From positions 1 through 64,000 of the forward strand of contig CAVZOP010000010.1 in the NCBI GenBank assembly GCA_963776935.1: a stretch of 64,000 nucleotides of DNA, given 5' to 3'. The stretch comes from JALOLG01 sp963776935. Its GTDB lineage: Bacteria; Actinomycetota; Acidimicrobiia; Acidimicrobiales; Ilumatobacteraceae. The notes under the pieces were generated by a model. It was not told the DNA's origin. It searched no databases and saw only the letters and a program-made list of their open reading frames with translations. Positions 8,622-17,209 of the stretch are shown in pieces. Positions within the stretch are counted from its first letter, which is position 1; the number at the start of each line of letters is the position of its first letter. A program made the translations under genes and the position numbers.

Positions 8622-10199
8622 TTACGACACCCGACGATCGCGGCCCGCCCAGTACGGCTCGCGAAGGTCCTTCTTGAGGATCTTGCCGCTCGGGTTGCGC
8701 GGCAACGCGTCGATCCAGTCGACACTGGTCGGGCACTTGAACCGCGCCAGCCGCTCCCGGCAGTAGTCGATCAACTCCTGCTCGCTCAGGTCGCTGCCGG
8801 CGACGCGCACGACGATCGCCTTCCCCGTCTCTCCCCAGGTGTCGTGCGGCACGCCGATGACGGCGCAGTCGGCGACGGCCGGATGCCCCATCAACACGTT
8901 CTCGACCTCGGCCGGGTACACGTTCTCGCCGCCCGACACGATCATGTCCTTCACGCGGTCGTGGATGTACAGGTAGCCGTCGTCATCCACGTACCCGGCG
9001 TCGCCCGTTCGCAGCCAGCCCTCGGGCGTGATCGCCTTTGCCGTCTCCTCAGGGAGGTTCCAGTAGCCCTTCATCACCTGCCGTGTGCGAACCCAGATCT
9101 CGCCGACCTCGCCGGTCGGAACATCGATCGCGGTGTCCGTCGTGGCGTCCACATCGACGATTCGCAGTTCGACACCCGGCCCGGCCACGCCGCACGAACG
9201 CAGGCGGTGCGTGTTCGGGCCGTTCAGGTCGTGGTCCTCGGGCGGCAGGTTGACGACCGTGCCGGTCGACTCGGTCATCCCATACGCCTGCCAGAACTTG
9301 CACTTGAAGACCTCGATGCTCCGCGCCAGTACGTCGTCGCTGATCGGCGATGCGCCGTACACCATGACCTGCAGGCTCGAGAAGTCGGCGTCTTCGACGC
9401 CCGGCACCATCAGCATGAACTGGAGCGCGACCGGCACCAGGAACGCGTGGGTGATCCCGTACTGACCGAACATCCCGACCAACGCCGTCGGGTCGAGCTC
9501 GCGCACGATGACGCTGGTGCAGCCGTCGTACATGCCGGCGGTCGCCCACCCGCCGCCACCGATGTGGAACAGCGGCATCGCCACGAGATTGACGGCGTCG
9601 GGTGAGAGCTCCCAGAGTTCCCTGGCGGCCGGCAGCAATCCGAAGAAGTTGCTGTTGGAGAGCATCACTCCCTTCGGGCGCCCGGTGGTGCCCGACGAGT
9701 AGAGCTGGAACGCCACGTCGTCGAGCGCGCTCGTCGCGCCCGGATCCACAGCCGGGTAGCGAGCCACCCAGTCGGCGTACGACTCGTGCTGCTCGTGGCC
9801 ACCGATCACGACGATCGTGTCGACGCTCGACAGATTGGCGGCGATGCTGTCGAGGAGCGGCACGAAGTCGGGACCGACCACGAACACCCTCGCCGCCGAG
9901 TCGTTGACGATGTACTCGACCTCCGGCCCGGCGAGGCGCCAGTTGACGTCGACGCATACGGCGTTCAGCAGCGCCGCGCCGAAGAACACCTCGAAATGCT
10001 CGATGCCGTTCTTGTCGAGGAATGCCACTCGATCCTGTGACCCGACCCCGACGTCCTGCAGGGCCTGTGCGACGCGACAGGAACGCTCGTACAGCTCCGC
10101 CCAGGTCAGGGTTCGATCACTCTGGATGATGGCGGTGTGGTCGGCGCGGTCGCCGCCGTGGACACGCACGATCTCGGCGAGTGAGGTGATCTCCGGCAT
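8622..10199 (-). CDS. Long-chain/aryl acyl-CoA ligase (FadD-like, AMP-binding)
   Basis: It activates a carboxylic acid to acyl-AMP and then acyl-CoA. The 525-residue protein has all ANL-superfamily motifs: the P-loop YSSGTTGRPKGVML near residue 170, YGMTESTG, TGDAGYVDDDGYLYIHDR, the hinge region GGENVYPAEVE and the catalytic-lysine end NPSGKILKKDLRE. Chain length or aromatic preference cannot be read off. A TACCGT -10 lies eight bases before the ATG (leaderless). It is convergent with the upstream secreted hydrolase and follows the DisA_N-like gene on the same strand. Confidence 0.9.
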   Translation of the reverse strand: MPEITSLAEIVRVHGGDRADHTAIIQSDRTLTWAELYERSCRVAQALQDVGVGSQDRVAFLDKNGIEHFEVFFGAALLNAVCVDVNWRLAGPEVEYIVNDSAARVFVVGPDFVPLLDSIAANLSSVDTIVVIGGHEQHESYADWVARYPAVDPGATSALDDVAFQLYSSGTTGRPKGVMLSNSNFFGLLPAARELWELSPDAVNLVAMPLFHIGGGGWATAGMYDGCTSVIVRELDPTALVGMFGQYGITHAFLVPVALQFMLMVPGVEDADFSSLQVMVYGASPISDDVLARSIEVFKCKFWQAYGMTESTGTVVNLPPEDHDLNGPNTHRLRSCGVAGPGVELRIVDVDATTDTAIDVPTGEVGEIWVRTRQVMKGYWNLPEETAKAITPEGWLRTGDAGYVDDDGYLYIHDRVKDMIVSGGENVYPAEVENVLMGHPAVADCAVIGVPHDTWGETGKAIVVRVAGSDLSEQELIDYCRERLARFKCPTSVDWIDALPRNPSGKILKKDLREPYWAGRDRRVS

Positions 10200-10220
10200 G
10201 GGCGCCGACGGTAGTCACGT

Positions 10221-11258
10221 TCAGAGGTGCTCGGCGTCGTGGAAGGCGCCCTTGGCCGCGATCGGCACCCTCTCCGGCTCGACGAGCCCCGCGCCGACCG
10301 GTGATCGACCGATGATCTGCCCGGCCCGCAGCACGGTGACGGGACCCTGTTCGCTGACCACGACCAGGATCGCGGTCGGATCGTCGAAGCTGTAGCGGCG
10401 CGCCGAGGTGTGGCGGGTACCACGGAACGGGTTGACCTCCGATTCCGACGCCGGACTCGCGACGAGGAGCACGCCGAGCTGACGCAACGTGCCCGACCTG
10501 TCGAACACCGCCGCACCGTCGATCTGGCTGAGCACATGGCGCAGTGGTCCGAGGTCGGACGGACGATCGATGCGCAGCGGCGGCGGCGTCCGGAGCCGTT
10601 GCTCGAACGCCGGGGATTCGGGGTCGGCGGGTCGGTAGACGATGATCGTGCCGACACCTCGTGCGCCCAGGTCGTGCACCGCGAAGCGCAAGAACCGGTC
10701 GAGTGTCAGCGTGTCGTCCGAGTCGAGCCCGCAACTGGCCCGCTTCAACCACGCCCCGATCGGCGGCTCGCGATGCCAGCCCACGCCATCCCATCTGGCG
10801 ACGCCGAACTCCTCACCGACGAGGCGGACGAGCCCACTCGGATGACGCTGCACGATCGTCGCCCCGGTCGCTTCGGCAAGGATGACCAGATCGCGCTCTG
10901 ACCCCGCCGGCCGGTCGAACACGACGAGCGCCTTGATGCCGTCGATCGTGCGGATCGTCCAGCTCGACACGCCGTCGGCGTATCTGCGCACGTCGTCGTC
11001 GGCGCGCTCGCTCGCCTCGCTGATGAAGAACTCGAGCCCGGTCGGCTCGTTCCACTCCGCGACCGGCCGCGTCGGGTGCACCAACGACCCGTAGCTCGGC
11101 ACGCGCAACTCGTGACGCGGCGGCCGCAACGCATAGTCGAGCTCGTCGACCATCGCCTCGGGCGAGGACGTCGACTCGATCACCCCGAGTCGCTCGTCGA
11201 GCAGCTCCTCGGTCAGACGCCGCAACCGCCCGGCGGTCAACACTCGCGGACTGTCCAT
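10221..11258 (-). CDS. DisA_N (diadenylate-cyclase-fold) domain protein
   Basis: This is a 345-residue protein. The last ~150 residues match the DAC/DisA_N fold: DLGARGVGTIIVYRP, then IDGAAVFDRSG (DGA at 247-249), then GTRHTSARRYS (RHTSA at 282-286) and ILVVVSEQGPVTVL. The DAC family makes c-di-AMP from two ATP using DGA and RHR motifs; here the second motif is RHT. The ~200-residue N-terminal part is unrecognised, and there is no helix-hairpin-helix DNA-binding domain as in DisA. ATG 11258 has TAGGCT eight bases upstream. It is divergent from the MFS pump. Catalysis is uncertain. Confidence 0.65.
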   Translation of the reverse strand: MDSPRVLTAGRLRRLTEELLDERLGVIESTSSPEAMVDELDYALRPPRHELRVPSYGSLVHPTRPVAEWNEPTGLEFFISEASERADDDVRRYADGVSSWTIRTIDGIKALVVFDRPAGSERDLVILAEATGATIVQRHPSGLVRLVGEEFGVARWDGVGWHREPPIGAWLKRASCGLDSDDTLTLDRFLRFAVHDLGARGVGTIIVYRPADPESPAFEQRLRTPPPLRIDRPSDLGPLRHVLSQIDGAAVFDRSGTLRQLGVLLVASPASESEVNPFRGTRHTSARRYSFDDPTAILVVVSEQGPVTVLRAGQIIGRSPVGAGLVEPERVPIAAKGAFHDAEHL

Positions 11259-11319
11259 CCCCTCCGAGCCTACGGGTGACGGGCGCAACCACGAACGTGT
11301 CGTTGGCTACGGTTCGAAC

Positions 11320-12828
11320 GTGGAGGTGATCCGCCCCCCGGACCAGCCGAGCACCACGTTGACGCTGTCGTCGCCGGAGGGTCGGATGCTCGTGACCGCC
11401 CTCGTGCTCGGGTCGTCGGCGACGTTCCTGTACGCGTCGGTCGTCAACGTGGCGCTCCCGGCCATCGGCGACGACCTCGACGTCGGCCTCACCGGGCTGC
11501 AGTGGATCGTCAACGGTTACCTCGTGGCGATGGCCGCGCTGATCCTCGTCGGCGGGTCCGCCGGCGACGTGCTCGGGCGCCGACGGGTCTACGTGGCGAG
11601 CTGCGCGGTGCTCATCGTCGGCTCGGTGATCTGCTTCGCGGCACCGACGGTCGGCGTGCTCGTCGCCGGTCGCTTGGTCCAAGGCGTCGGCGCTGCCGGA
11701 GTGACGCCGATCAGCCTCGCCCTCGTCGACTCCAGCTTCGCCGAGGACGAGCGCGGCAGGGCGATCGGCTTGTGGGCGAGCGGCTCGGCGATCACGACGG
11801 CCGGTGGTCCGTTCATCGGTGGCGTCCTCGTCGACTCGCTCGGGTGGCGATGGGTGTTCGCGCTCGCCCTCCCGCTGTTGGTCGTCTCGGCCATCATCGT
11901 CGCCCGCCTGGTTCCCGATGCGGACACCCCGTCGGAGACCGCCCGCCGGTTCGACCCGGCCGGTGGCGTCATCGGTGTCGTCGCCATCGGCGGGACGGTC
12001 GTCGCCCTCACCGAGGGCTTGCGTGGCGGGTGGGGTGAACCGGTCGTCATCGTGTCGGGGGTTCTGGCGGTGGTCGCGATCGGCGTCTTCGTGCCGGTCG
12101 AGCAGCGGCGTGAGGATCCGATGGTGCCGATGCGCCTGTTCAGGTCGCGGCAGTTCTCCGGCGCCAACGCGGCAACGGCGCTCGTGTACTTCGCGATCAA
12201 CGGCGGGTTCTTCTTCACCGCGGTCGCGTTCCAGACGATCGTGGGATTCAGTCCGGCGGTGGCGGGCGCGGCGCTGGTGCCGGCCAACGTGGTGATGATC
12301 GTCGGATCACCGATCGTCGGCCGGCTGTCGCAGCGCGTCAGCCCGCGTTGGCTGGTCTCCGGTGGCGCCGTCGTGCTCGGGCTCGGGTTCGCGCTGCTGG
12401 CCCCGGTCGGCAGCGGCGCCGACTACCTGACCGAGATCCTTCCCGCGGCGATCGTGCTCGGCGTCGGCTTCGCACTCATGGTCCCGCCGTTGACCGCGTC
12501 GGTACTGGCAGCCACCGACGAGCGCGACGTCGGAGTCGGCGCGGCCGTCAACAACGCCGTCGCCCGGACGGCCGGGCTACTGGCGACGGCCCTGCTGCCG
12601 GGTCTTGTCGGCGCACCCGCCGATACGTCGAGCGACGAGTTCGTCGACGCCTATCAACGGGCGCTGATCGTCGTCGCCGTGTTCTGCGTCGCCGGCGCGG
12701 CCGTCGCCGCGGCCACCATCGGCCGCTCGGTCGGCACGTACACCGCCCAGAGCCCATCGCCGCTCGCCGGTTGCTCACAGGTGAGCGTGCCGGTGGGTGC
12801 AACGGCTGCACAGGGTTCGTCGGCCTGA
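11320..12828 (+). CDS. MFS drug:H+ antiporter, DHA2 (EmrB/QacA) family
   Basis: A 502-residue inner-membrane transporter with about 14 hydrophobic helices. It carries the MFS motif A-like GDVLGRRRVYVA after TM2 and the motif C-like GVTPISL...GSAITTAGGPFIGGVL region that marks antiporters. It most likely exports small toxic molecules. GTG 11320 is exactly six bases after the -10 TACGGT (11308-11313), a leaderless start. The P450 gene follows 77 bases later with its own promoter, so a shared transcript is not required. Confidence 0.9.
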   Translation: MEVIRPPDQPSTTLTLSSPEGRMLVTALVLGSSATFLYASVVNVALPAIGDDLDVGLTGLQWIVNGYLVAMAALILVGGSAGDVLGRRRVYVASCAVLIVGSVICFAAPTVGVLVAGRLVQGVGAAGVTPISLALVDSSFAEDERGRAIGLWASGSAITTAGGPFIGGVLVDSLGWRWVFALALPLLVVSAIIVARLVPDADTPSETARRFDPAGGVIGVVAIGGTVVALTEGLRGGWGEPVVIVSGVLAVVAIGVFVPVEQRREDPMVPMRLFRSRQFSGANAATALVYFAINGGFFFTAVAFQTIVGFSPAVAGAALVPANVVMIVGSPIVGRLSQRVSPRWLVSGGAVVLGLGFALLAPVGSGADYLTEILPAAIVLGVGFALMVPPLTASVLAATDERDVGVGAAVNNAVARTAGLLATALLPGLVGAPADTSSDEFVDAYQRALIVVAVFCVAGAAVAAATIGRSVGTYTAQSPSPLAGCSQVSVPVGATAAQGSSA

Positions 12829-12843
12829 CCGGTGGCCGCCGAG

Positions 12844-12870
12844 ATCGTTTGGTACCAAATGAGTTACAGT
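12844..12870 (+). promoter_or_regulatory. Palindromic operator and -10 of the first P450 promoter
   Basis: 12844-12863 reads ATCGTTTGGTACCAAATGAG, with a perfect 12-base core TTTGGTACCAAA. It is followed at once by the -10 TACAGT (12865-12870), so a bound repressor would cover the -35/spacer region. It matches sites at 14237, 22602, 25630 and 43740. The binding protein is not known. Confidence 0.55.
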
Positions 12871-12905
12871 CGGGACATGTCGGGACCACCATCCGGGACT
12901 CGTCG

Positions 12906-14207
12906 ATGACCGGGCCGGCGCCGCCCGTCGACGGGATCTGGGACCTCGGCCCCGCCGACGCCGACATCGTCGACCCCGATACGTACACGGCCGGCGTCCC
13001 CCACGCGACGTTCCTGCGGCTGCGCCGCGAGGATCCCGTCAGTTGGTGGGACGAACCGGGTGGGCGCGGGTTCTGGGCCGTCACGAGGCACGCCGACCTG
13101 CTCCACGTCAGCCGCAACGTCGACACGTTCTCGTCGGCGCAGGGCGTGACGCTCGAGGAGATGGATCCGGCGGACTTCGCCGCCCGGCGCAACATGCTCG
13201 AGTACGACCCGCCTGAACACACCCGCTACCGCCGGTTGGTCTCCAAGCCGTTCAGCCGCCGCGAGGTGTACGCCTACGAGGGCGCGATACGCCTGCTGGC
13301 GCAGTCCGTGCTCGACGAGGCGCTGCCGCCTGGGGGCGTCGCTCGGCTCGACTTCGTGGAGTCGATCGCCAAGCAGCTGCCGATGCGGATGCTCGGCCGC
13401 CTGCTCGGCGTTCCCGATACCGACGGTCCGTGGTTGGTCGAGCGCGGCGACGCGCTGCTCGGCAACTTCGATCCGGATTTCACCGACCACCCCGTCGGCC
13501 TCACCGACACCGACGAGTTCAAGGCGATCCCGTTCCGGTCCCCCGCCGCCCTCGACCTGTACCGCTACGCCGAGCGCCAGGCCGCGGCACGGCGGGCGCA
13601 CCCGACCGACGACGTGATCACCGATCTGCTGGCGCCGACGATCGACGGCGACCGTTTGACCGAGCGCGAGTTCAAGAACTTCTTCGTCCTCCTGGTCGGC
13701 GCCGGCAACGACACCACCCGGTACACGATCACGGCCGGCATCAAGGCCCTCATCGAACGTCCCGATCAACTCGACGAGCTGCGCGACGCGATCGGGCGCG
13801 GCGACGACATCGTGGTCGACTCCGCCGTCGAGGAGATCCTCCGCTGGGGAACCGTGACGATGCACTTCCGGCGCACGGCCGTTCGTGACACCGAGCTCGG
13901 CGGACGCCCGATCCGTGCCGGCGACAAGGTCGTGATCTGGTTCGCCAGCGCCGACTACGACGATGCCGCGTTCGCCGACCCGTTCGTGTTCGACATCCAC
14001 CGCAGCCCCAACCCGCAGGTGGCGTTCGGGCTCATGAGCCCGCACCTCTGTCTCGGGGCCCAGCTGGCGCGGATGGAGATCAAGATCCTGTTCCAAGAGC
14101 TCCTCCCGCGAGTCGCCGACGCCCGGATCGTGGGGCCGGTCGAACGGATGCGGAGCAACTTCATCGCCGGCGTCAAGCGCCTGCCGGTCGAGTTCGCACC
14201 GGCGTGA
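12906..14207 (+). CDS. Cytochrome P450
   Basis: A soluble bacterial P450 of ~433 residues. The I-helix oxygen-activation motif is LLVGAGNDTTRY, the K-helix ExxR is EEILRW, and the heme-thiolate stretch is FGLMSPHLCLG, with the Cys present but LMS in place of the usual Gly run. The ending RSNFIAGVKRLPVEF resembles the CYP124/125/142 group that hydroxylates sterol or branched-alkane termini, which is only a hint. Redox partners are not encoded nearby. The promoter carries the shared palindrome, and the neighbouring ABC importer carries the same one, so the two genes are probably co-regulated. Confidence 0.9.
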   Translation: MTGPAPPVDGIWDLGPADADIVDPDTYTAGVPHATFLRLRREDPVSWWDEPGGRGFWAVTRHADLLHVSRNVDTFSSAQGVTLEEMDPADFAARRNMLEYDPPEHTRYRRLVSKPFSRREVYAYEGAIRLLAQSVLDEALPPGGVARLDFVESIAKQLPMRMLGRLLGVPDTDGPWLVERGDALLGNFDPDFTDHPVGLTDTDEFKAIPFRSPAALDLYRYAERQAAARRAHPTDDVITDLLAPTIDGDRLTEREFKNFFVLLVGAGNDTTRYTITAGIKALIERPDQLDELRDAIGRGDDIVVDSAVEEILRWGTVTMHFRRTAVRDTELGGRPIRAGDKVVIWFASADYDDAAFADPFVFDIHRSPNPQVAFGLMSPHLCLGAQLARMEIKILFQELLPRVADARIVGPVERMRSNFIAGVKRLPVEFAPA

Positions 14208-14236
14208 CGGTGACGGTCGCGCATCCGTGGCAGAAG

Positions 14237-14276
14237 ATCGTTTGCCCCCGAACGATTTCCGGGTGAGCTACAGTCG
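14237..14276 (+). promoter_or_regulatory. Palindromic operator and -10 of the ABC importer operon
   Basis: 14237-14256 is ATCGTTTGCCCCCGAACGAT, an imperfect 20-base palindrome of the same family as 43740-43759. Thirteen bases downstream lies the -10 TACAGT (14269-14274) within TGAGCTACAGTCG, which differs by one base from the P450 promoter's TGAGTTACAGTCG. Confidence 0.55.
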
Positions 14277-14336
14277 TTTCCGGACGCGCCTGCTGTTCAG
14301 GACGTTCCAGGACGCTTCGAAAGACATGGGGGAGAC

Positions 14337-15611
14337 ATGACCAAGAAGATCGCTCCGCTCCTGCTCGCGACGATCGCCCTCGTGGCCGCCTCGTGCGGCG
14401 ACGACGACGACGCGAGCGAGCCCGAGGCCACCGAGCCCGCCACGAGCGAGCCCGCCGCCAGCGAACCGGCGCCGACCGAACCGGCCGATACGGCGGCTGA
14501 CGGCACGAACCCGCCGCCCGGTGACTGCACGCTCGAGACACCGCTCAAGATCGGCTTCGCCGCCGACCTCGGCGAGCTCGGGGCGTTCTCCGACCAACCC
14601 GGTTCGGAAGCGGCCCAGGTGCAGGTCGACCTCCTCAACGACGCCGGTGGTGTCGGCGGACTGCCCATCGAGTACGTCGTGAAGGACATCCAGGGTGACC
14701 CGGCCGCCACCCAGCGGGCGGCCCAGGAACTGCTCGACGAAGGCGTCAACGCGATCATCGGACCGCCGTTCGCCAACACCGGGATCCCCTTGCTCGACAC
14801 GGTCGACGGCCAGGCACCGATCATCTACATGGCGTCCACCGACCCCCAACTCGCGGATCCCGCCAGAGGTGCGTTCCTCGCCAGCTTCAGCGATCCGGTC
14901 CAGTCGGCCGCGGCCGCCGAGTTCGCGATCGCCCAGGGCCTGACGTCGGCCGTCACGTTCTCGTCGGCCGACGACGTGTACTTCTCCGGGAACCCGGCGT
15001 ACTTCACCGAGACGTTCGAGCAGGCCGGCGGCACGCTCGTCCAGGACTTCTCGTTCAGCCTCGCCGACGAGGACTTCTCGTCGCAGGTCAACGAGATGGC
15101 GAGCCTCGATCCGGCCCCGCAAGCACTGTTCACGGCGATGGTGATGCCACAGATCGCGACGCTGCTCCAGCAGATGGACGCGGCCGGTCTCGGCGACGTG
15201 ACCGTCATCGGCGCCGACGCGTTCGACGCGACGGTGGTGTGGAGCGCCGGTGAGATCGCCGACGGTGTCTTCTTCGCCGCCCACACGTTCCCGACCGCCG
15301 ACAACGGCGTGCAGGCGTTCCTCGACGAGGCGGCCGCCGCCGGCGCCGAGATCGAGACGATCAGCTTCGGCGCGCTCGCCTCGGACGCGGTCCAGATCCT
15401 GGCGTTCGCCGCCGAGTCGTCCTGCTCGGTCGACGGCGCCACGCTCATCTCGACGATCAACGAGATCACCGATCTCCCCGTCACCACCGGCTCGGTCACC
15501 TACGCCGGCACCAACGGGGTGCCCGAGAAGGACGTCGCGATCGTGACCGTCGCCGGAGGCGAGCCGGCCCTCGAGACGACGCTGCGACCGACGTTCATCC
15601 CCGAGCCGTGA
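14337..15611 (+). CDS. Branched-chain-type ABC transporter substrate-binding lipoprotein (LivK-like)
   Basis: Periplasmic-binding-protein-like receptor of the HAAT family, anchored as a lipoprotein (signal MTKKIAPLLLATIALVAASC) and followed by a Glu/Pro/Thr-rich linker to about residue 60. The Peripla_BP_6 domain follows: LKIGFAADLGELGAFSDQPG, the VQVDLLNDAGGVGGLPIEYV helix-strand, and IIGPPFANT. It captures a small ligand for the LivFHMG machinery encoded behind it. Although called branched-chain amino acid receptors, this family also binds aromatic acids, amides and urea, so the ligand is open. GGGGGAG lies before the ATG. Confidence 0.88.
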   Translation: MTKKIAPLLLATIALVAASCGDDDDASEPEATEPATSEPAASEPAPTEPADTAADGTNPPPGDCTLETPLKIGFAADLGELGAFSDQPGSEAAQVQVDLLNDAGGVGGLPIEYVVKDIQGDPAATQRAAQELLDEGVNAIIGPPFANTGIPLLDTVDGQAPIIYMASTDPQLADPARGAFLASFSDPVQSAAAAEFAIAQGLTSAVTFSSADDVYFSGNPAYFTETFEQAGGTLVQDFSFSLADEDFSSQVNEMASLDPAPQALFTAMVMPQIATLLQQMDAAGLGDVTVIGADAFDATVVWSAGEIADGVFFAAHTFPTADNGVQAFLDEAAAAGAEIETISFGALASDAVQILAFAAESSCSVDGATLISTINEITDLPVTTGSVTYAGTNGVPEKDVAIVTVAGGEPALETTLRPTFIPEP

Positions 15612-15614
15612 CGC

Positions 15615-16322
15615 GTGCTCGAGGTCGATGGTCTCACCACGCGCTACGGCGCGATCACGGCGCTGCACGCCGTGTCGCTCCGTGTCGACGCTGGTGAGAT
15701 CGTCGCCCTCGTCGGTCCCAACGGCGCCGGCAAGACGACACTGCTGAACACGGTCGCCGGACTCCTCCGTCCGGCGAGCGGCACCGTTCGCCTCGACGGC
15801 GACGACGTCACCGGGCGCGATCCGGCGGCGCTCGTGCGGGCGCGGTTGGCGCTGGTGCCGGAACGGCGGAGGATCTTCCGCGACCTGACCGTCGAGGAGA
15901 ACCTCCGGCTGGCCGGGATCACGGCGTCGAAGGCCGATCGCCGGCGACGGCTCGATGAGGTCAGGCAGCTGTTCGGCGTCCTGGCGAACCGGTGGACGAC
16001 GTCGGCCGGCTACCTGTCAGGGGGCGAGGCGCAGCAGCTGGCCCTCGCCAGGGCGCTGATGAGCGACCCCCGGCTGCTGCTGCTCGACGAACCCACGCTC
16101 GGGCTCGCCCCCAATCTCGTCGACGTCATCTTCGACCTGCTCGTCGAGCTCCGACGCAACGGACGCACGGTGCTCGTCGTCGAGCAGAACGCGCGGCGCG
16201 CCCTGCAACTCGCCGACCGCGGCTACGTGCTGCGCACCGGACGAGTGGTGGCCGAAGGCACCGGCCCCGACCTGGCCGAACGGGCCGACCTGTTCGCCGC
16301 CTTCGTCGGAGTCGGCGAGTGA
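15615..16322 (+). CDS. ABC transporter ATP-binding protein, LivF type
   Basis: Cytoplasmic ATPase of the importer, 235 residues. It has Walker A GPNGAGKTTLL, the signature LSGGEAQQLALARAL, Walker B LLLLDEPTLGL and the H-loop replaced as usual in LivF by VVEQNARRAL. It starts with GTG three bases after the receptor gene and its stop overlaps the permease start (GTGA), so it is translationally coupled. Confidence 0.92.
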   Translation: MLEVDGLTTRYGAITALHAVSLRVDAGEIVALVGPNGAGKTTLLNTVAGLLRPASGTVRLDGDDVTGRDPAALVRARLALVPERRRIFRDLTVEENLRLAGITASKADRRRRLDEVRQLFGVLANRWTTSAGYLSGGEAQQLALARALMSDPRLLLLDEPTLGLAPNLVDVIFDLLVELRRNGRTVLVVEQNARRALQLADRGYVLRTGRVVAEGTGPDLAERADLFAAFVGVGE

Positions 16323-17209
16323 CGACGCTGCTGCAGAACCTGGTCGACGGGCTCGGTCGTGGGAGTACATACGCGTTGCTGGCGCTCGGCATCTCGCTGA
16401 TCTTCGGCGTGATGCACCTCGTGAACTTCGCCCACGGCGAGCTCATCACCGTCGGCGCCTACGTCGCCTACGGGCTGTCGACGCAGGGGTTCAACTGGTG
16501 GGTGCTCGCCATCGCGATCGTCGTATCGGCCATCCTGGCCTCGGTCTTCATCGAGCGGGTCGCGTTCCGATGGGTTCGCAACTCCAGTCCGTTCACGATG
16601 CTGCTCACGTCGTTCGCGATCGAGCGCTTGTCGCACGCGCTGTGGCAGGTCCTCGTGTCACCCAAGAAGAAGTCGTTCCCCGGCCCGGCGTGGGCGTTCA
16701 ACACGTTGGAGATCGGCGACGTGCGGTTCGAGATCATGGACCTTGTGACGATCGGCGTGACGTTCGCCGTGCTGGCGCTCACGGCGATGGTGTTCAGGCG
16801 CACGTTGTTCGGCATCGCCGTTCGAGGTGCGGCGGAGGATTTCGATGCGGCGCGGCTGATGGGCGTGCGGGCCAACCGGGTGATCTCGGGGGCCTTCGCG
16901 TACGCCGGGTTCCTGGCCGGCGTCGCGGCCGTCCTGATCCTGATGCGCAGCCCGACCGCCGAGCCGACGCTCGGCGCCGACTGGCTGCTCAAGGCCGTCG
17001 TGGCGGCGATCATCGGCGGCCTCGGCAGCTTCACCGGGGCGGTGGTCGGCGGGTTGGCGCTCGGACTCGCCGAGGTGTTCTTGCGGTCGTACCTGCCAGA
17101 TGGCACACCGCAGCGCCTGACCGACGCGTTCGTGTTCGGCCTGATCGCGCTGCTGTTCATCGTGCGACCGGCCGGGTTCTTCAAGGTCGCGACCGCGGAG
17201 CGCGTATGA
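16319..17209 (+). CDS. ABC transporter permease, LivH type
   Basis: Inner-membrane subunit of ~296 residues with about eight helices. It opens with NLVDGLGRGSTYALLALGIS and the LivH-typical FGVMHLVNFAHGELITVGAY, and ends with GGLGSFTGAVVGGLALGLAEVF. The EAA-like loop is RGAAEDFDAARLMGVRANRVI. The GTG start overlaps the LivF stop, and its stop overlaps the next start (ATGA). It pairs with the LivM half of the following fused protein to form the channel. Confidence 0.92.
   Translation: MTTLLQNLVDGLGRGSTYALLALGISLIFGVMHLVNFAHGELITVGAYVAYGLSTQGFNWWVLAIAIVVSAILASVFIERVAFRWVRNSSPFTMLLTSFAIERLSHALWQVLVSPKKKSFPGPAWAFNTLEIGDVRFEIMDLVTIGVTFAVLALTAMVFRRTLFGIAVRGAAEDFDAARLMGVRANRVISGAFAYAGFLAGVAAVLILMRSPTAEPTLGADWLLKAVVAAIIGGLGSFTGAVVGGLALGLAEVFLRSYLPDGTPQRLTDAFVFGLIALLFIVRPAGFFKVATAERV

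Noticed and set aside
11311..11320. GGTTCGAACG as a sixth copy of the shared operator
   Set aside because: It lacks the central GGNNCC spacing; it is a short chance palindrome overlapping the -10 of the MFS gene.
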